From Fructobacillus tropaeoli (GTDB lineage Bacteria > Bacillota > Bacilli > Lactobacillales > Lactobacillaceae): DNA of 64,000 nt. The translations under genes were made by a program, and so were the position numbers. Numbering within the stretch: position 1 is the first letter of the stretch; each line of letters opens with the position of its first letter. Below, one piece after another: positions 18,589 through 26,502 of the stretch. The stretch is taken from positions 1 to 64,000 of the forward strand of contig NZ_DF968084.1 in assembly GCF_001047135.2 (NCBI RefSeq), read 5' to 3'. Below the pieces are notes generated by a model. That model saw only the letters and a program-made list of their open reading frames with translations. It searched no databases and had not been told where the DNA came from.

Positions 18589-20440
18589 ATTGGTTTAAAA
18601 TTTGGTTAACAACGGTAGCTGCTTCAGTGAAAGCGATTGTTTGCACGTGTGGTCGGGGGATTACTGTGGTGAACCAACTTTGGCCTTCCAGAGGGACGCC
18701 AGTGACAAACAGGTTGGGAATTAACTGATTTTCCTTGTTATAAACCGTAAATGTTTTCAGATCAACTTTAATGGTATTGGCTAAAGGAGCAGTACCATCC
18801 TGGTTAATAATTCGATTATCACCAACAATTAATCCGTGCTGACGGAGAGATTTTAGCAATGGGCTCTTAGCTGTGCGGAAATCAGGCCGACCAAGTCGTG
18901 CCTCAATGAGGGCAGTTCCTTGATAATGTTCATCAAATCGGTCAGTTGCGGTAAAGAATTGTTGATCATGAGCAACACTGAAATTTGGACCAGCAATAGT
19001 GACTTGCTTAGCTTTAATTAAGGCCAAAAGTTGCCGTGTTCGAATTAATGGTGGTCCAACCGATAGCTGCGTATCAAAAAGCTTGAAGTCAGTTAAGAGT
19101 TTTTGATAATCATCTTCATCAAAAAGACGGTCATTATAAAGTGTTCGTACAGTACCACGAACATCACGAAGAATGTCATAGGCGCCCGTTAGCGGTGATT
19201 TGTCATTACCTAAGGCGGCAGAATCAATATCTTCTTTTAAATGTTGAACGAAGAATTTCCGGAAAGCAGAAAGAGAAGTTACGTCGCGGGAGGGGGTTGC
19301 TTCCTTTTCCCAAGAAATGTGCACATCTAATTTTAGATGAAACTTTTCGTTAACATGCTGCCAATTTTTTGGATTTTCTAGAAAATCCAAAATTTCTTCT
19401 CTTTCTGTATCAGATAGCTTATCAAGCAGGTTTACTTGGTTAGTTAGATACTTGTAGGTCATCTCTTGATCTAAGACATGGCGGAAAGTATTGTAGGGCA
19501 GGTGACCACCGCAATCTTTCGCAATGCGCTGCATGCGCTCGAGCGTGAAGAATCGTGGTTGATACAGCTCGTTTGCTCCTTTTTGGTTAAGCCCGTGTGC
19601 TCGGGGTGGAAGCCCAGAGCCAGAACCAATGATCAAATGTGGTTCATGACCAGATGGATGGTAAACAAGTGAACCATCTTTTTTAGTCAAAAAGAAACCA
19701 CCTTTACCAGCTGTCAAAGACAGGAGATCATCAAAAAAGGAGAGACCAAGACCTTGAACCAAAACAGTATCATTTTCGTTCAGGCTAGAAAAGTCATTTT
19801 CCGCCGGGTGAGAGGCAGGATAATAGTGAAAGCCTTTTTCTTTTGCAAACTTTTCCAAATCTTTCTTCTTTTCACTTAACTCGGCATCAAGGTGACCAAG
19901 TGCCAAGACGACTTTGTCAGCAAAAAAATGATTATAATCGGTAGTCGTGATGTTAAAACCTGGATTAGCTTCTAATAAGCTTTTGACGGCGACCTGGTGA
20001 AAGCGCACTGAAAGGTTACTTGGGCAGTTATTTAGAATTTCTTCAAAGAACCAAGCCGCATAGACACCCATTAAACCGCGGGAAGCATAGGCAGTCATTG
20101 ATGTTAGTGATAAAACTTCCTCACGATAAGCCATTGGATATTCGTGATGTTGTTTTAAGAAGGGCAGGGCATAAGATTGGGCCCAAGTAAGTAGGTTTGG
20201 CGTTAAATCTTCACCGCGACGTTGACCAATATCATAATCATTAAATAACGTCACCTGGTTGGGATTTGTATTCATTAAATAAGTTTGATTATTTTCAAAA
20301 AAAGGATTCCAAACGCGACCACCAACCGGGTAAGGGTCGAAAATATTAATTGTTAAGGCCTGGTTTGAATCAGCTTTTTGAATAAGGCGGTCGAGAATAG
20401 CAAGATTTCTCGGACCCGCTCCAATTAAAGCAATTTGCAT
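18587..20440 (-). CDS. FAD/NAD(P)-binding protein (NAD_binding_9 type), unknown substrate
   Basis: 617 aa. The N terminus 'MQIALIGAGPRNLAILDRL' is a dinucleotide-binding Rossmann motif, and 'FDPYPVGGRVWNP' continues the FAD-binding fold. 'DTVLVQGLGLSFFDDLL' is a second nucleotide-binding turn. The length and the end 'WFTTVIPRPHVQTIAF' fit the large FAD/NAD(P)-binding family common in lactic acid bacteria, whose reaction is not established. It is a single leftward gene with a strong operator-like dyad about 80 bases upstream. Confidence 0.82.
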   Translation of the reverse strand: MQIALIGAGPRNLAILDRLIQKADSNQALTINIFDPYPVGGRVWNPFFENNQTYLMNTNPNQVTLFNDYDIGQRRGEDLTPNLLTWAQSYALPFLKQHHEYPMAYREEVLSLTSMTAYASRGLMGVYAAWFFEEILNNCPSNLSVRFHQVAVKSLLEANPGFNITTTDYNHFFADKVVLALGHLDAELSEKKKDLEKFAKEKGFHYYPASHPAENDFSSLNENDTVLVQGLGLSFFDDLLSLTAGKGGFFLTKKDGSLVYHPSGHEPHLIIGSGSGLPPRAHGLNQKGANELYQPRFFTLERMQRIAKDCGGHLPYNTFRHVLDQEMTYKYLTNQVNLLDKLSDTEREEILDFLENPKNWQHVNEKFHLKLDVHISWEKEATPSRDVTSLSAFRKFFVQHLKEDIDSAALGNDKSPLTGAYDILRDVRGTVRTLYNDRLFDEDDYQKLLTDFKLFDTQLSVGPPLIRTRQLLALIKAKQVTIAGPNFSVAHDQQFFTATDRFDEHYQGTALIEARLGRPDFRTAKSPLLKSLRQHGLIVGDNRIINQDGTAPLANTIKVDLKTFTVYNKENQLIPNLFVTGVPLEGQSWFTTVIPRPHVQTIAFTEAATVVNQILNQ

Positions 20441-20522
20441 GGGGACTCCTGTATCAAGTGAAAATAAAAAGCCAACGATAAAGTAAGCGCTAGCTATGAA
20501 AATGAATTTTTGAAAAAATAAG

Positions 20523-20550
20523 TTAGAAACATTACAACTAATGTGTCTAA
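20523..20550. promoter_or_regulatory. Operator-like inverted repeat upstream of the FAD protein gene
   Basis: Arms TTAGAAACATTA (20523-20534) and TAATGTGTCTAA (20539-20550) match at 11 of 12 positions around a CAAC spacer. It lies just downstream of a minus-strand TATTAT/TATAAA region. Position and symmetry suggest repressor control; the regulator is unknown. The rest of 20441-20640 is AT-rich without a gene. Confidence 0.5.
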
Positions 20551-20644
20551 AATTTATAATATTTCTTAAACTAATTCTACTCTAAATATGATTGAAAAAA
20601 AAGGTAACTAATCAAAGTAAATCCCAAATAAAAAAGGAATTTGT

Positions 20645-20860
20645 TATAATAGACCTATCATCTGTTGGCAAAAGTTTACTTCCATGGAAAAAACAGAAAG
20701 TTAGCGGTCGCTGTAAGCTAACCCATTCTTAAACTGAGTTACACAACAGGAAACGATGACGTCGAGTCGCGTTAAGACTAAATGAGTGGCCTTAAAGAGG
20801 CAATTTAGGTGGTACCGCGGACAATTCGCCCTAATCAGTGATGATTAGGGCTTTTTTTGT
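20645..20860 (+). promoter_or_regulatory. Tyrosine T-box leader of tyrS
   Basis: An extended -10 (TGTTATAAT, ending 20650) starts the leader. It contains a stem I region, the T-box sequence AGGTGGTACCGCG (20807-20819) and a terminator (20828-20858: GCCCTAATCA/TGATTAGGGC plus T7). A TAC at 20740-20742 is a plausible specifier for tRNA-Tyr. Uncharged tRNA-Tyr would stabilise the antiterminator and switch on tyrS. The T-box is certain; the exact specifier position is inferred. Confidence 0.9.
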
Positions 20861-20912
20861 CCTGATTTTTAGCTGAGACGAACGTGCCGGTAATCAAATG
20901 GAGGAAAGTAAA

Positions 20913-22160
20913 ATGAATTTTATTGAAGATTTGAAGTGGCGTGGGGCGTTAAACCAGGTTACTGATGAAGAGGGTCTGTTGAAGGCGATGAAAGCCGGCC
21001 AAATCGGGGCTTATGTCGGCACTGATCCAACGGCCGACTCCCTTCACTTGGGACATTTGATTCCATTTATGGTTTTGAAGCGTTTCCAAAAAGCAGGCGG
21101 AAAGGCCGTGATTATTGTTGGTGGGGCAACCGGATCAATTGGGGACCCTCGACCAACAACTGAACGTCAATTGCTATCAGAAGAACAGTTGAAAGTGAAT
21201 GAAAAGGGCATTGCAGCCCAAGTGACTAAGTTATTTGGTTCCGATGATACAACAATCGTTAATAATGCCGATTGGTTGAGCCCAATGACTTTGCCAGAAT
21301 TCTTGCGAGATTACGGCAAGCTGTTCTCCGTGAATGTCATGCTGAAGAAGGATGTCGTTGCTTCTCGTTTGGAAACAGGGATTTCTTATACGGAATTTAC
21401 TTACCAGATTTTACAAGCCATTGATTTCTTGCATCTTTGGCGCGAAGAAAACGTGCGTTTGCAAATCGGTGGTTCCGACCAATGGGGGAACATCACTGCC
21501 GGTGTTGATTTGATTCATACGGTTGAAGGTTCCGATGCACCAGCTTTTGGATTGACCATTCCATTGATGACGGATTCTACTGGAAAGAAGTTCGGAAAAT
21601 CAGAAGGGAATGCCATTTGGCTGAACGCAGAAAAGACATCACCATATACGTTCTACCAGTTCTGGTATAACCAGCGTGATGAAGACGTCGTGAAGTATCT
21701 AAAGTATTTCACGTTCTTGAGCCCCGAAGAAATTGCTGATTTGGAAAAGGAAGTTGCTGAAAATCCTGGTGCTCGTCTTGGCCAAAAGCGCTTAGCGGAA
21801 GAAGTGACAGCCTTTGTTCACGGTCAAGCAGCCGTGGAAGAGGCAGAAGCGCTGTCCAAGGCCTTGTTCTCGGGTGATGTTGCAGCACTTTCTGTCCAAC
21901 AAATTCGCGATGTTTTTGCGGGTGTTCCAGGATTTGAAACAACTAATGCTAAGCAAAATGTAGTTGATTTCTTAGTTGACGCTGGCATTGAAAAGTCTAA
22001 GCGTCAGGCCCGTGAAGACGTGACGAACGGTGCGATTACTATTAATGGTCAAAAGGAAACAGACGTTGAAGCCGAAGTTGATCCAAGCGCCAGTTATGAT
22101 GGTCAATATATCTTAGTACGACGCGGTAAGAAGAAGTATTTCTTGGGAACGGTTAAGTAA
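20913..22160 (+). CDS. tyrS: Tyrosyl-tRNA synthetase
   Basis: 415 aa from the ATG at 20913; GGAGGAAAG precedes it and would lie inside a longer start at 20898. Class I motifs are HLGH ('DSLHLGHLIPFM') and KFGKS ('TGKKFGKSEGNA'). 'GGSDQWGNITAG' is the tyrosine-binding signature. The C-terminal ~70 residues form an S4 tRNA-binding domain ('SKRQAREDVTNGAITINGQK'). It charges tRNA-Tyr. Confidence 0.98.
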   Translation: MNFIEDLKWRGALNQVTDEEGLLKAMKAGQIGAYVGTDPTADSLHLGHLIPFMVLKRFQKAGGKAVIIVGGATGSIGDPRPTTERQLLSEEQLKVNEKGIAAQVTKLFGSDDTTIVNNADWLSPMTLPEFLRDYGKLFSVNVMLKKDVVASRLETGISYTEFTYQILQAIDFLHLWREENVRLQIGGSDQWGNITAGVDLIHTVEGSDAPAFGLTIPLMTDSTGKKFGKSEGNAIWLNAEKTSPYTFYQFWYNQRDEDVVKYLKYFTFLSPEEIADLEKEVAENPGARLGQKRLAEEVTAFVHGQAAVEEAEALSKALFSGDVAALSVQQIRDVFAGVPGFETTNAKQNVVDFLVDAGIEKSKRQAREDVTNGAITINGQKETDVEAEVDPSASYDGQYILVRRGKKKYFLGTVK

Positions 22161-22174
22161 GAAAAGTGGATTAT

Positions 22175-22197
22175 AAGGCCTTTAGGGGCCTTTTTTC
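22175..22197 (+). terminator. Terminator after tyrS
   Basis: AAGGCC pairs with GGCCTT around a six-base loop and is followed by T6. Confidence 0.8.
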
Positions 22198-22272
22198 TTT
22201 TAAAAAAAATAAATAAAAAGAAATCTTTTTCTTTAATTTTAGTTTAATCTCAATTCCCTATACTTACATTAT

Positions 22273-22419
22273 CGATATAGCGATATATCGGACATCAAAA
22301 ACTTCATCTCGGCACATCTATAAATACTTCTCTCTAAACCTAATTTATACCTTCTCTCCCGTGCCGAGGTGGAGGTTCAGCAGATGGACGACCCCCTGAT
22401 TTTTATCAGGGGGCCTTTT
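22273..22419 (+). ncRNA. Possible small RNA with a strong terminator
   Basis: The 430-base gap 22161-22590 contains a structured block. It has an inverted repeat CGATATA/TATATCG (22273-22290), a perfect 8-bp pair CTCGGCAC/GTGCCGAG (22308-22315 with 22361-22368) and an inner TATAAAT/ATTTATA stem. Two C/U-rich stretches (TTCTCTC) lie in the loop. The block ends at a 9-bp terminator (22392-22413) with a short T run. No known RNA family is matched, and no convincing promoter or coding frame is seen. Confidence 0.4.
22392..22419 (+). terminator. Terminator of the 22.3 kb non-coding block
   Basis: CCCCCTGAT (22392-22400) pairs perfectly with ATCAGGGGG (22405-22413), TTTT loop, then CCTTTT. Confidence 0.75.
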
Positions 22420-22456
22420 ACTACCTGAAACTTTATTGGTGATGGGTGCTGGGCTT

Positions 22457-22484
22457 TTGAATGCGTGTGGGTCTTTGTTATAAT
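22457..22484 (+). promoter_or_regulatory. Promoter of the two-gene ABC exporter
   Basis: TTGAAT (22457-22462) and an extended TGTTATAAT (-10 at 22479-22484) with a 16-base spacer. A leader of about 100 bases follows before the ATPase gene. Confidence 0.6.
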
Positions 22485-22590
22485 GGGCGCAGAGACTGAT
22501 TTTTGCGATGGTGTTAAAACTGTCAAAAACAAAGACCGGTAGCGCAGAAATCATCCTCAGATCAGTATCAAGACAAAGGAGACATAGTTA

Positions 22591-23502
22591 ATGTCATTAC
22601 TAGAACTGCATCACGTGTCAAAGAACTTCGGTTCTTACCAGGCTTTGGATAACGTTTCGTTTTCCGTAGAACCTGGGCGAATTGTTGGGTTGATTGGTCC
22701 TAACGGGGCTGGGAAGTCGACAGCAATGCGCGCCATTACTGGATTAATGTCTTATAGCGATGGGGAAATCATTTTTGATGATGAACGCATCCGCTTTGCC
22801 AAGAATAAGTCATTGGCAAGGATGGGTAATTTGATTGAATATCCAGCAATTTACCCTAATTTCACTGCACGTGACCATATGACATACTATGCCATGGATG
22901 CCAAGGATCATGCAGACATCGATGAATTGATGAAGATTACTGGAATCGACGGCGAAAAGTTTGGTAAGCGTAAGGCAAAGAAATTCTCATTGGGAATGAA
23001 GCAACGCCTTGGGATTGCCATCGCCTTAATTCGTAATCCAAAATTTGTTGTTTTGGATGAACCAATGAACGGTTTGGATCCACAGTCTGTTCGTGACATT
23101 CGTGCCTTGATTCGTTCACTAGCTGACAAGGGTGTAGCCTTCTTGATCTCTTCACACTTGTTGGATGAATTGCAACGTTTGGCTGATGATGTTGTGATCA
23201 TTAACAAGGGAAAAGTCTTGCGTCGTGAAAAGATGGTGGACTTCTTGGCCGAAGGAAAGACACAGGTCAAGGTTCAAACCAATGATAATGATAAGATGTT
23301 GGCTGCAGCTAAGGCTGCCGGTTGGGACGCCTCAATGGGCGATGACCGTGTCTTGATTGCTGTTCAGGGCGATGTGACAGCACAAAAAGTGTTGAAACTA
23401 GCCACTGATGAAGGGCTTGAAGTAACGGATATTCAAACTGGTCAAGGCAACTTAGAGGATCATTTGTTATCTGTATTGTCAACTGACGCCACTCGGGCCT
23501 AG
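22591..23502 (+). CDS. ABC transporter ATP-binding protein (BcrA/CcmA-like exporter)
   Basis: 303 aa, AAAGGAG upstream. Walker A GPNGAGKST, signature 'FSLGMKQRLGIA', Walker B 'FVVLDEPMNGLDP' and switch 'LISSHLL'. After the ~215-residue ATPase core there is an ~80-residue accessory domain, as in drug/lantibiotic exporters of this class. Works with the permease encoded 17 bases downstream. Substrate unknown. Confidence 0.92.
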   Translation: MSLLELHHVSKNFGSYQALDNVSFSVEPGRIVGLIGPNGAGKSTAMRAITGLMSYSDGEIIFDDERIRFAKNKSLARMGNLIEYPAIYPNFTARDHMTYYAMDAKDHADIDELMKITGIDGEKFGKRKAKKFSLGMKQRLGIAIALIRNPKFVVLDEPMNGLDPQSVRDIRALIRSLADKGVAFLISSHLLDELQRLADDVVIINKGKVLRREKMVDFLAEGKTQVKVQTNDNDKMLAAAKAAGWDASMGDDRVLIAVQGDVTAQKVLKLATDEGLEVTDIQTGQGNLEDHLLSVLSTDATRA

Positions 23503-23519
23503 TCAACGAAGGAGAATTC

Positions 23520-24308
23520 ATGTTTACGTTATTAAAGCAAGAAGCAATGAAGGCCTGGAAGCAAAACCGGGTCTATATCTGGGCGATTATCGCCTTTGTT
23601 CTACCAATTATTACTTTGACTAGTTTTACGCCAATGGCTAGTCAAGCAACAATGTACGGTTCCTTGGGTGGATCAAGCATCATTGTTACGATTGGAATGT
23701 TGGTCTTAACAGCCTTGTCATTTACACAAGAATTTACTTTTGGTACTATCCGACCTTTGCTTTCACGGCAATATTCACGGCTTCAGATTTTCTTAGCTAA
23801 GATTATTACGGTCATTGTTGAATATTTCCTCTTGATTGTTTTTTCACTCGCTGGAACCGCAATCGGTCGTTTAATTTACCGGGCAATGCATGATGGCTCA
23901 ACTGAAAAGATTTATACGACTTATTACACATCCCTTGATTGGAAGGCATTCCTATTTGCCTTGTTGATGAGCTTTATTGGTTCATTATTCGTAATGGCTA
24001 TTGTTCTTTTGGTTTCAAATATTGCCAAGTCTTCTGCGGCAGCCATTTCTTTGGGGGTTGTGATATTAGTGGCAACCAATATCTTGTCAGCAGTGACCTC
24101 TGCACTGATTCAACTGTGGGCTCCATTAAAGTGGAACCCATTGACGGTCCAAAATGTTGTTTCTTACTACACTGGTACTTCAGACTTTAATAAAACTATC
24201 CATTCTTACTTTGGTGCTGGTTCTTGGGTGCTCTTCGTCGTTTATGGTGCCTATGTCTTGGTGATGTACGCCTTGGCTTACTGGATTTTCAACCGACGTT
24301 CTGTCTAA
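23520..24308 (+). CDS. ABC-2 type exporter permease
   Basis: 262 aa with six predicted membrane helices (for example 'VYIWAIIAFVLPIITLTSF', 'FLLIVFSLAGTAIG', 'LFVMAIVLLVSNIAKSSAAAISLGVVILVAT'). An early cytoplasmic stretch 'TFGTIRPLLSRQYSRLQIFLAK' is typical of ABC-2 permeases that pair with BcrA-like ATPases. GGAG precedes the ATG. Confidence 0.88.
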   Translation: MFTLLKQEAMKAWKQNRVYIWAIIAFVLPIITLTSFTPMASQATMYGSLGGSSIIVTIGMLVLTALSFTQEFTFGTIRPLLSRQYSRLQIFLAKIITVIVEYFLLIVFSLAGTAIGRLIYRAMHDGSTEKIYTTYYTSLDWKAFLFALLMSFIGSLFVMAIVLLVSNIAKSSAAAISLGVVILVATNILSAVTSALIQLWAPLKWNPLTVQNVVSYYTGTSDFNKTIHSYFGAGSWVLFVVYGAYVLVMYALAYWIFNRRSV

Positions 24309-24317
24309 TTTAAAAAT

Positions 24318-24346
24318 AAAAAAGACTGCTTAAGCAGTCTTTTTTA
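24318..24346 (+). terminator. Terminator after the ABC exporter
   Basis: AAAAAGACTGCT pairs with AGCAGTCTTTTTT around a minimal loop. Confidence 0.85.
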
Positions 24347-24425
24347 GTACATACATGCGAATAATTCTAAAAACAGGTCTTTTCTTTCTGTTTGGCTTTG
24401 ATAAAATAGGGTTAGGAGAAATCTT

Positions 24426-24728
24426 ATGTCAAGAAAACCACCAGCATATAATGACAAGCAACGGATTTTACGTCTTTATTCCGTCCTGATTTCCAAGCAA
24501 TCAATGGGCGTAGATGAAATCGAAAACCTCTTTTTCGTTGGTCGCAAGACCGTTCAGCGTGATATTGCCGCGATTCGTGAGTTTCTTGCGGACTTGCAGG
24601 TCGAAGATGAGGTTAAATCAGAAATCATCTTTGATCGCAAAAGTAAAAAGTACCGGTTAACCGAGCGAGAACATCTTTTTGAAGTTTTTGATCGGATTAA
24701 TACTAATGGTTCTGGGATGGAATTTTAA
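24426..24728 (+). CDS. Small helix-turn-helix regulator, HTH domain only
   Basis: 100 aa. 'DKQRILRLYSVLISKQSMGVDEIENLFFVGRKTVQRDIAAIREFL' matches the winged-helix N terminus of DeoR/WYL-type regulators. Nothing that could be an effector or WYL domain follows; the protein ends after a short 'FDRKSKKYRLTERE' wing and ~20 residues. Either a stand-alone small regulator or a shortened descendant of a larger one. GGAG precedes the ATG. Targets unknown. Confidence 0.75.
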   Translation: MSRKPPAYNDKQRILRLYSVLISKQSMGVDEIENLFFVGRKTVQRDIAAIREFLADLQVEDEVKSEIIFDRKSKKYRLTEREHLFEVFDRINTNGSGMEF

Positions 24729-24782
24729 AAAGTAAAAAGTGATTCGTCCCTCAAGATAAGGGGATGTCACTGAATAGCCTTT

Positions 24783-24821
24783 AGGACTGATGCCCGATAT
24801 TTAATCGGTTTTAGTCCTTTT
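24783..24821 (+). terminator. Terminator after the HTH gene
   Basis: AGGACTGA pairs with TTAGTCCT, with an inner CGAT/ATCG pair, then T runs. A separate hairpin (AGTGA/TCACT arms, 24738-24771) precedes it. The remaining bases to 24973 hold no gene. Confidence 0.65.
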
Positions 24822-24973
24822 ACTTTGCTCTCGAGATTCGAGACCATGGAAAACTTGATGATAGAAGTTATATTACTGGGTTTCCTTTTGTAGTCATTCG
24901 AAATAAGATAGACGACCATTAATATTTTAATAGTTTATATGAAAAGAAGTGATTTTAAGATAGTGGGGGTTTA

Positions 24974-25606
24974 ATGAAAAAAATTGTTGTTGTGCTAACC
25001 ATGATTGTACTGACATGTGGGACTGTTCTTTTTGCTATTGGCAATGCGAAGAATGCAAAAAAGGTTGCATCTTCTGTAGCCAATTCAAGCAGTGTATCCC
25101 CAGTTTCCTCTGCGGATAATGCTAGCAGTGCTGGAAATAGCGCAAGCGCTGGCGAATCATCCGCATCTTCGACGACTAATGCAAACAGTGCTGGAGAGGG
25201 TATGAGTGCCAGCGAACCTTCCGCATCTTCGACGGCAAATGTCAGCAGTGCTGGAGAGGGTATGAGTGCCAGCGAATCTTCCGCATCTTCGACGGCAAAT
25301 GCCAGCAGTACTGGAAATAGTGCAAGTACTGGTGAATCGAGCGCCTCAGATGTACCATCAGCAACCATAGAGGGCCAAGGGCATGCAGTTAGCAATGGTC
25401 AGGATGCGGTTGATGTTATTAAGGAAGCTTATAAGTCGGTTGGATCATACTTAAATGCTTTGGAATTTGATGTATTCAATGATGAAAGTAATCCAAAAGA
25501 TTTCATTGTCAAGTTGATTATTAAAGCTTATCGGTTGGATGGAGGCACAGGTACAGCGGGTCTTTACCGGGTGGAGCCTTCAGGGCATTACACATTGATT
25601 ACTTAA
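24974..25606 (+). CDS. Secreted Ser/Ala-rich repeat protein, unknown function
   Basis: 210 aa. Residues 1-24 are a signal peptide or membrane anchor. The 'LTCG' there is not a good lipobox because Thr precedes Cys. Residues ~51-125 are 3.75 copies of a 20-residue Ser/Ala/Gly-rich repeat ('SSAGEGMSASESSASSTANA' type). The C-terminal ~80 residues form a compact domain ending 'GTAGLYRVEPSGHYTLIT', a tail style seen in lactic-acid-bacterial surface proteins. The low-complexity part probably spans the wall. No family recognised. Confidence 0.72.
   Translation: MKKIVVVLTMIVLTCGTVLFAIGNAKNAKKVASSVANSSSVSPVSSADNASSAGNSASAGESSASSTTNANSAGEGMSASEPSASSTANVSSAGEGMSASESSASSTANASSTGNSASTGESSASDVPSATIEGQGHAVSNGQDAVDVIKEAYKSVGSYLNALEFDVFNDESNPKDFIVKLIIKAYRLDGGTGTAGLYRVEPSGHYTLIT
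25124..25348 (+). repeat. 60-bp tandem repeats (3.75 copies)
   Basis: Encode the 20-residue Ser/Ala repeats of the secreted protein. The two central units (25184-25303) are almost identical, so slippage-driven copy-number change is likely. Confidence 0.85.
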
Positions 25607-25631
25607 AATCGTCTATACAAATTCTGGTAAA

Positions 25632-25665
25632 TAAAAAAGCTCCGAATCACAATCAGAGCTTTTTA
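25632..25665. terminator. Terminator between the secreted protein and trpZ
   Basis: AAAAGCTC pairs with GAGCTTTT, flanked by A and T runs, so it can serve both convergent genes. Confidence 0.65.
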
Positions 25666-25746
25666 AGAAAACATGTTTTCTTTTTATTTTTGATGTAGTG
25701 AGTACTAGTCAAAATGGTTATCACTGATTATTTGTGAAGCCTCATT

Positions 25747-26502
25747 TTAGTGAACAAAGTATTCAAGAAGGTCCTCTTCACTTAGGTCCTTTTTTTCTTG
25801 GTCTTTAACATCTAAGACAATCTTACCAGCGTTTAAAACAATCAGGCGATTGCCATAGGTGAGGGCGTCTGCCAAATTATGGGTAATCATCAAAGCTGTC
25901 AGATGATTATCGACAACCTGGTGGTTTGTGGCATCCATTAGTTGTGCCGAAGTCTTGGGATCTAAGGCGGCTGTGTGCTCGTCTAAGAGCAAAAGCTCCG
26001 GTTTCACCTGAATAGCCATTAGAAAAGATAAGGCCTGTCGTTGGCCCCCAGAAAGAGAGCCAGCAGCTGTCTGCAAACGATTTTCAAGGTTGTTACCCAT
26101 CTTTTCGGTGATTTCATGGTAGAAATCCAGCTTTTGACTGGTGAGGTGACGGTTTCTTAATGTCCGTCGTGAACCACGTTTCTCAGCCAAGAGGAGGTTT
26201 TCGGCAACCGTCATCCGGGGGGCCGTCCCCATCTTTGGATCCTGGAAAACCCGGGCCAAAAAGGCGGTCCGCTTAACGGCTGGCAGGTTGGTGATATCTT
26301 TGCCCTGGTGATAGACAGATCCGGAACTAAGTGCGAGATCTCCAGAAATGGCGTTGAACAAAGTCGACTTCCCAGCCCCATTGGTCCCTAAGACAGTGAT
26401 AAAATCACCGGGATAAATTTCTAGGTTGAGCTGCTTTAAAATTTCGGTTTGATTGCCGACGGTCACGGTTGCATCTTTCAGCGTAATCACAGGTTTAGTC
26501 AT
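25747..26502 (-). CDS. trpZ: Tryptophan-type ABC transporter, ATP-binding protein (TrpZ)
   Basis: 251 aa. Walker A GTNGAGKST, signature 'LSGGQRQALSF', Walker B 'LLLLDEHTAALDP' and switch 'MITHN'. It belongs to the ATPase group that pairs with a BPD_transp_2 permease and an ABC_sub_bind protein. Its start overlaps the permease gene by eight bases. The tryptophan assignment comes from the operon leader peptide, not from this protein. Confidence 0.87.
   Translation of the reverse strand: MTKPVITLKDATVTVGNQTEILKQLNLEIYPGDFITVLGTNGAGKSTLFNAISGDLALSSGSVYHQGKDITNLPAVKRTAFLARVFQDPKMGTAPRMTVAENLLLAEKRGSRRTLRNRHLTSQKLDFYHEITEKMGNNLENRLQTAAGSLSGGQRQALSFLMAIQVKPELLLLDEHTAALDPKTSAQLMDATNHQVVDNHLTALMITHNLADALTYGNRLIVLNAGKIVLDVKDQEKKDLSEEDLLEYFVH

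Noticed and set aside
22384-22428. 14-codon ORF starting ATG GAC GAC across the 22.4 kb terminator
   Set aside because: Although GGTGGAGG lies upstream, its codons are the terminator stem and loop; more likely chance.
24955-25395. Long open frame antisense to the Ser/Ala-rich secreted protein
   Set aside because: It exists because the repeats use few codon types, so the complement also lacks stops. It has no ribosome-binding site and shows only mirrored repeats.
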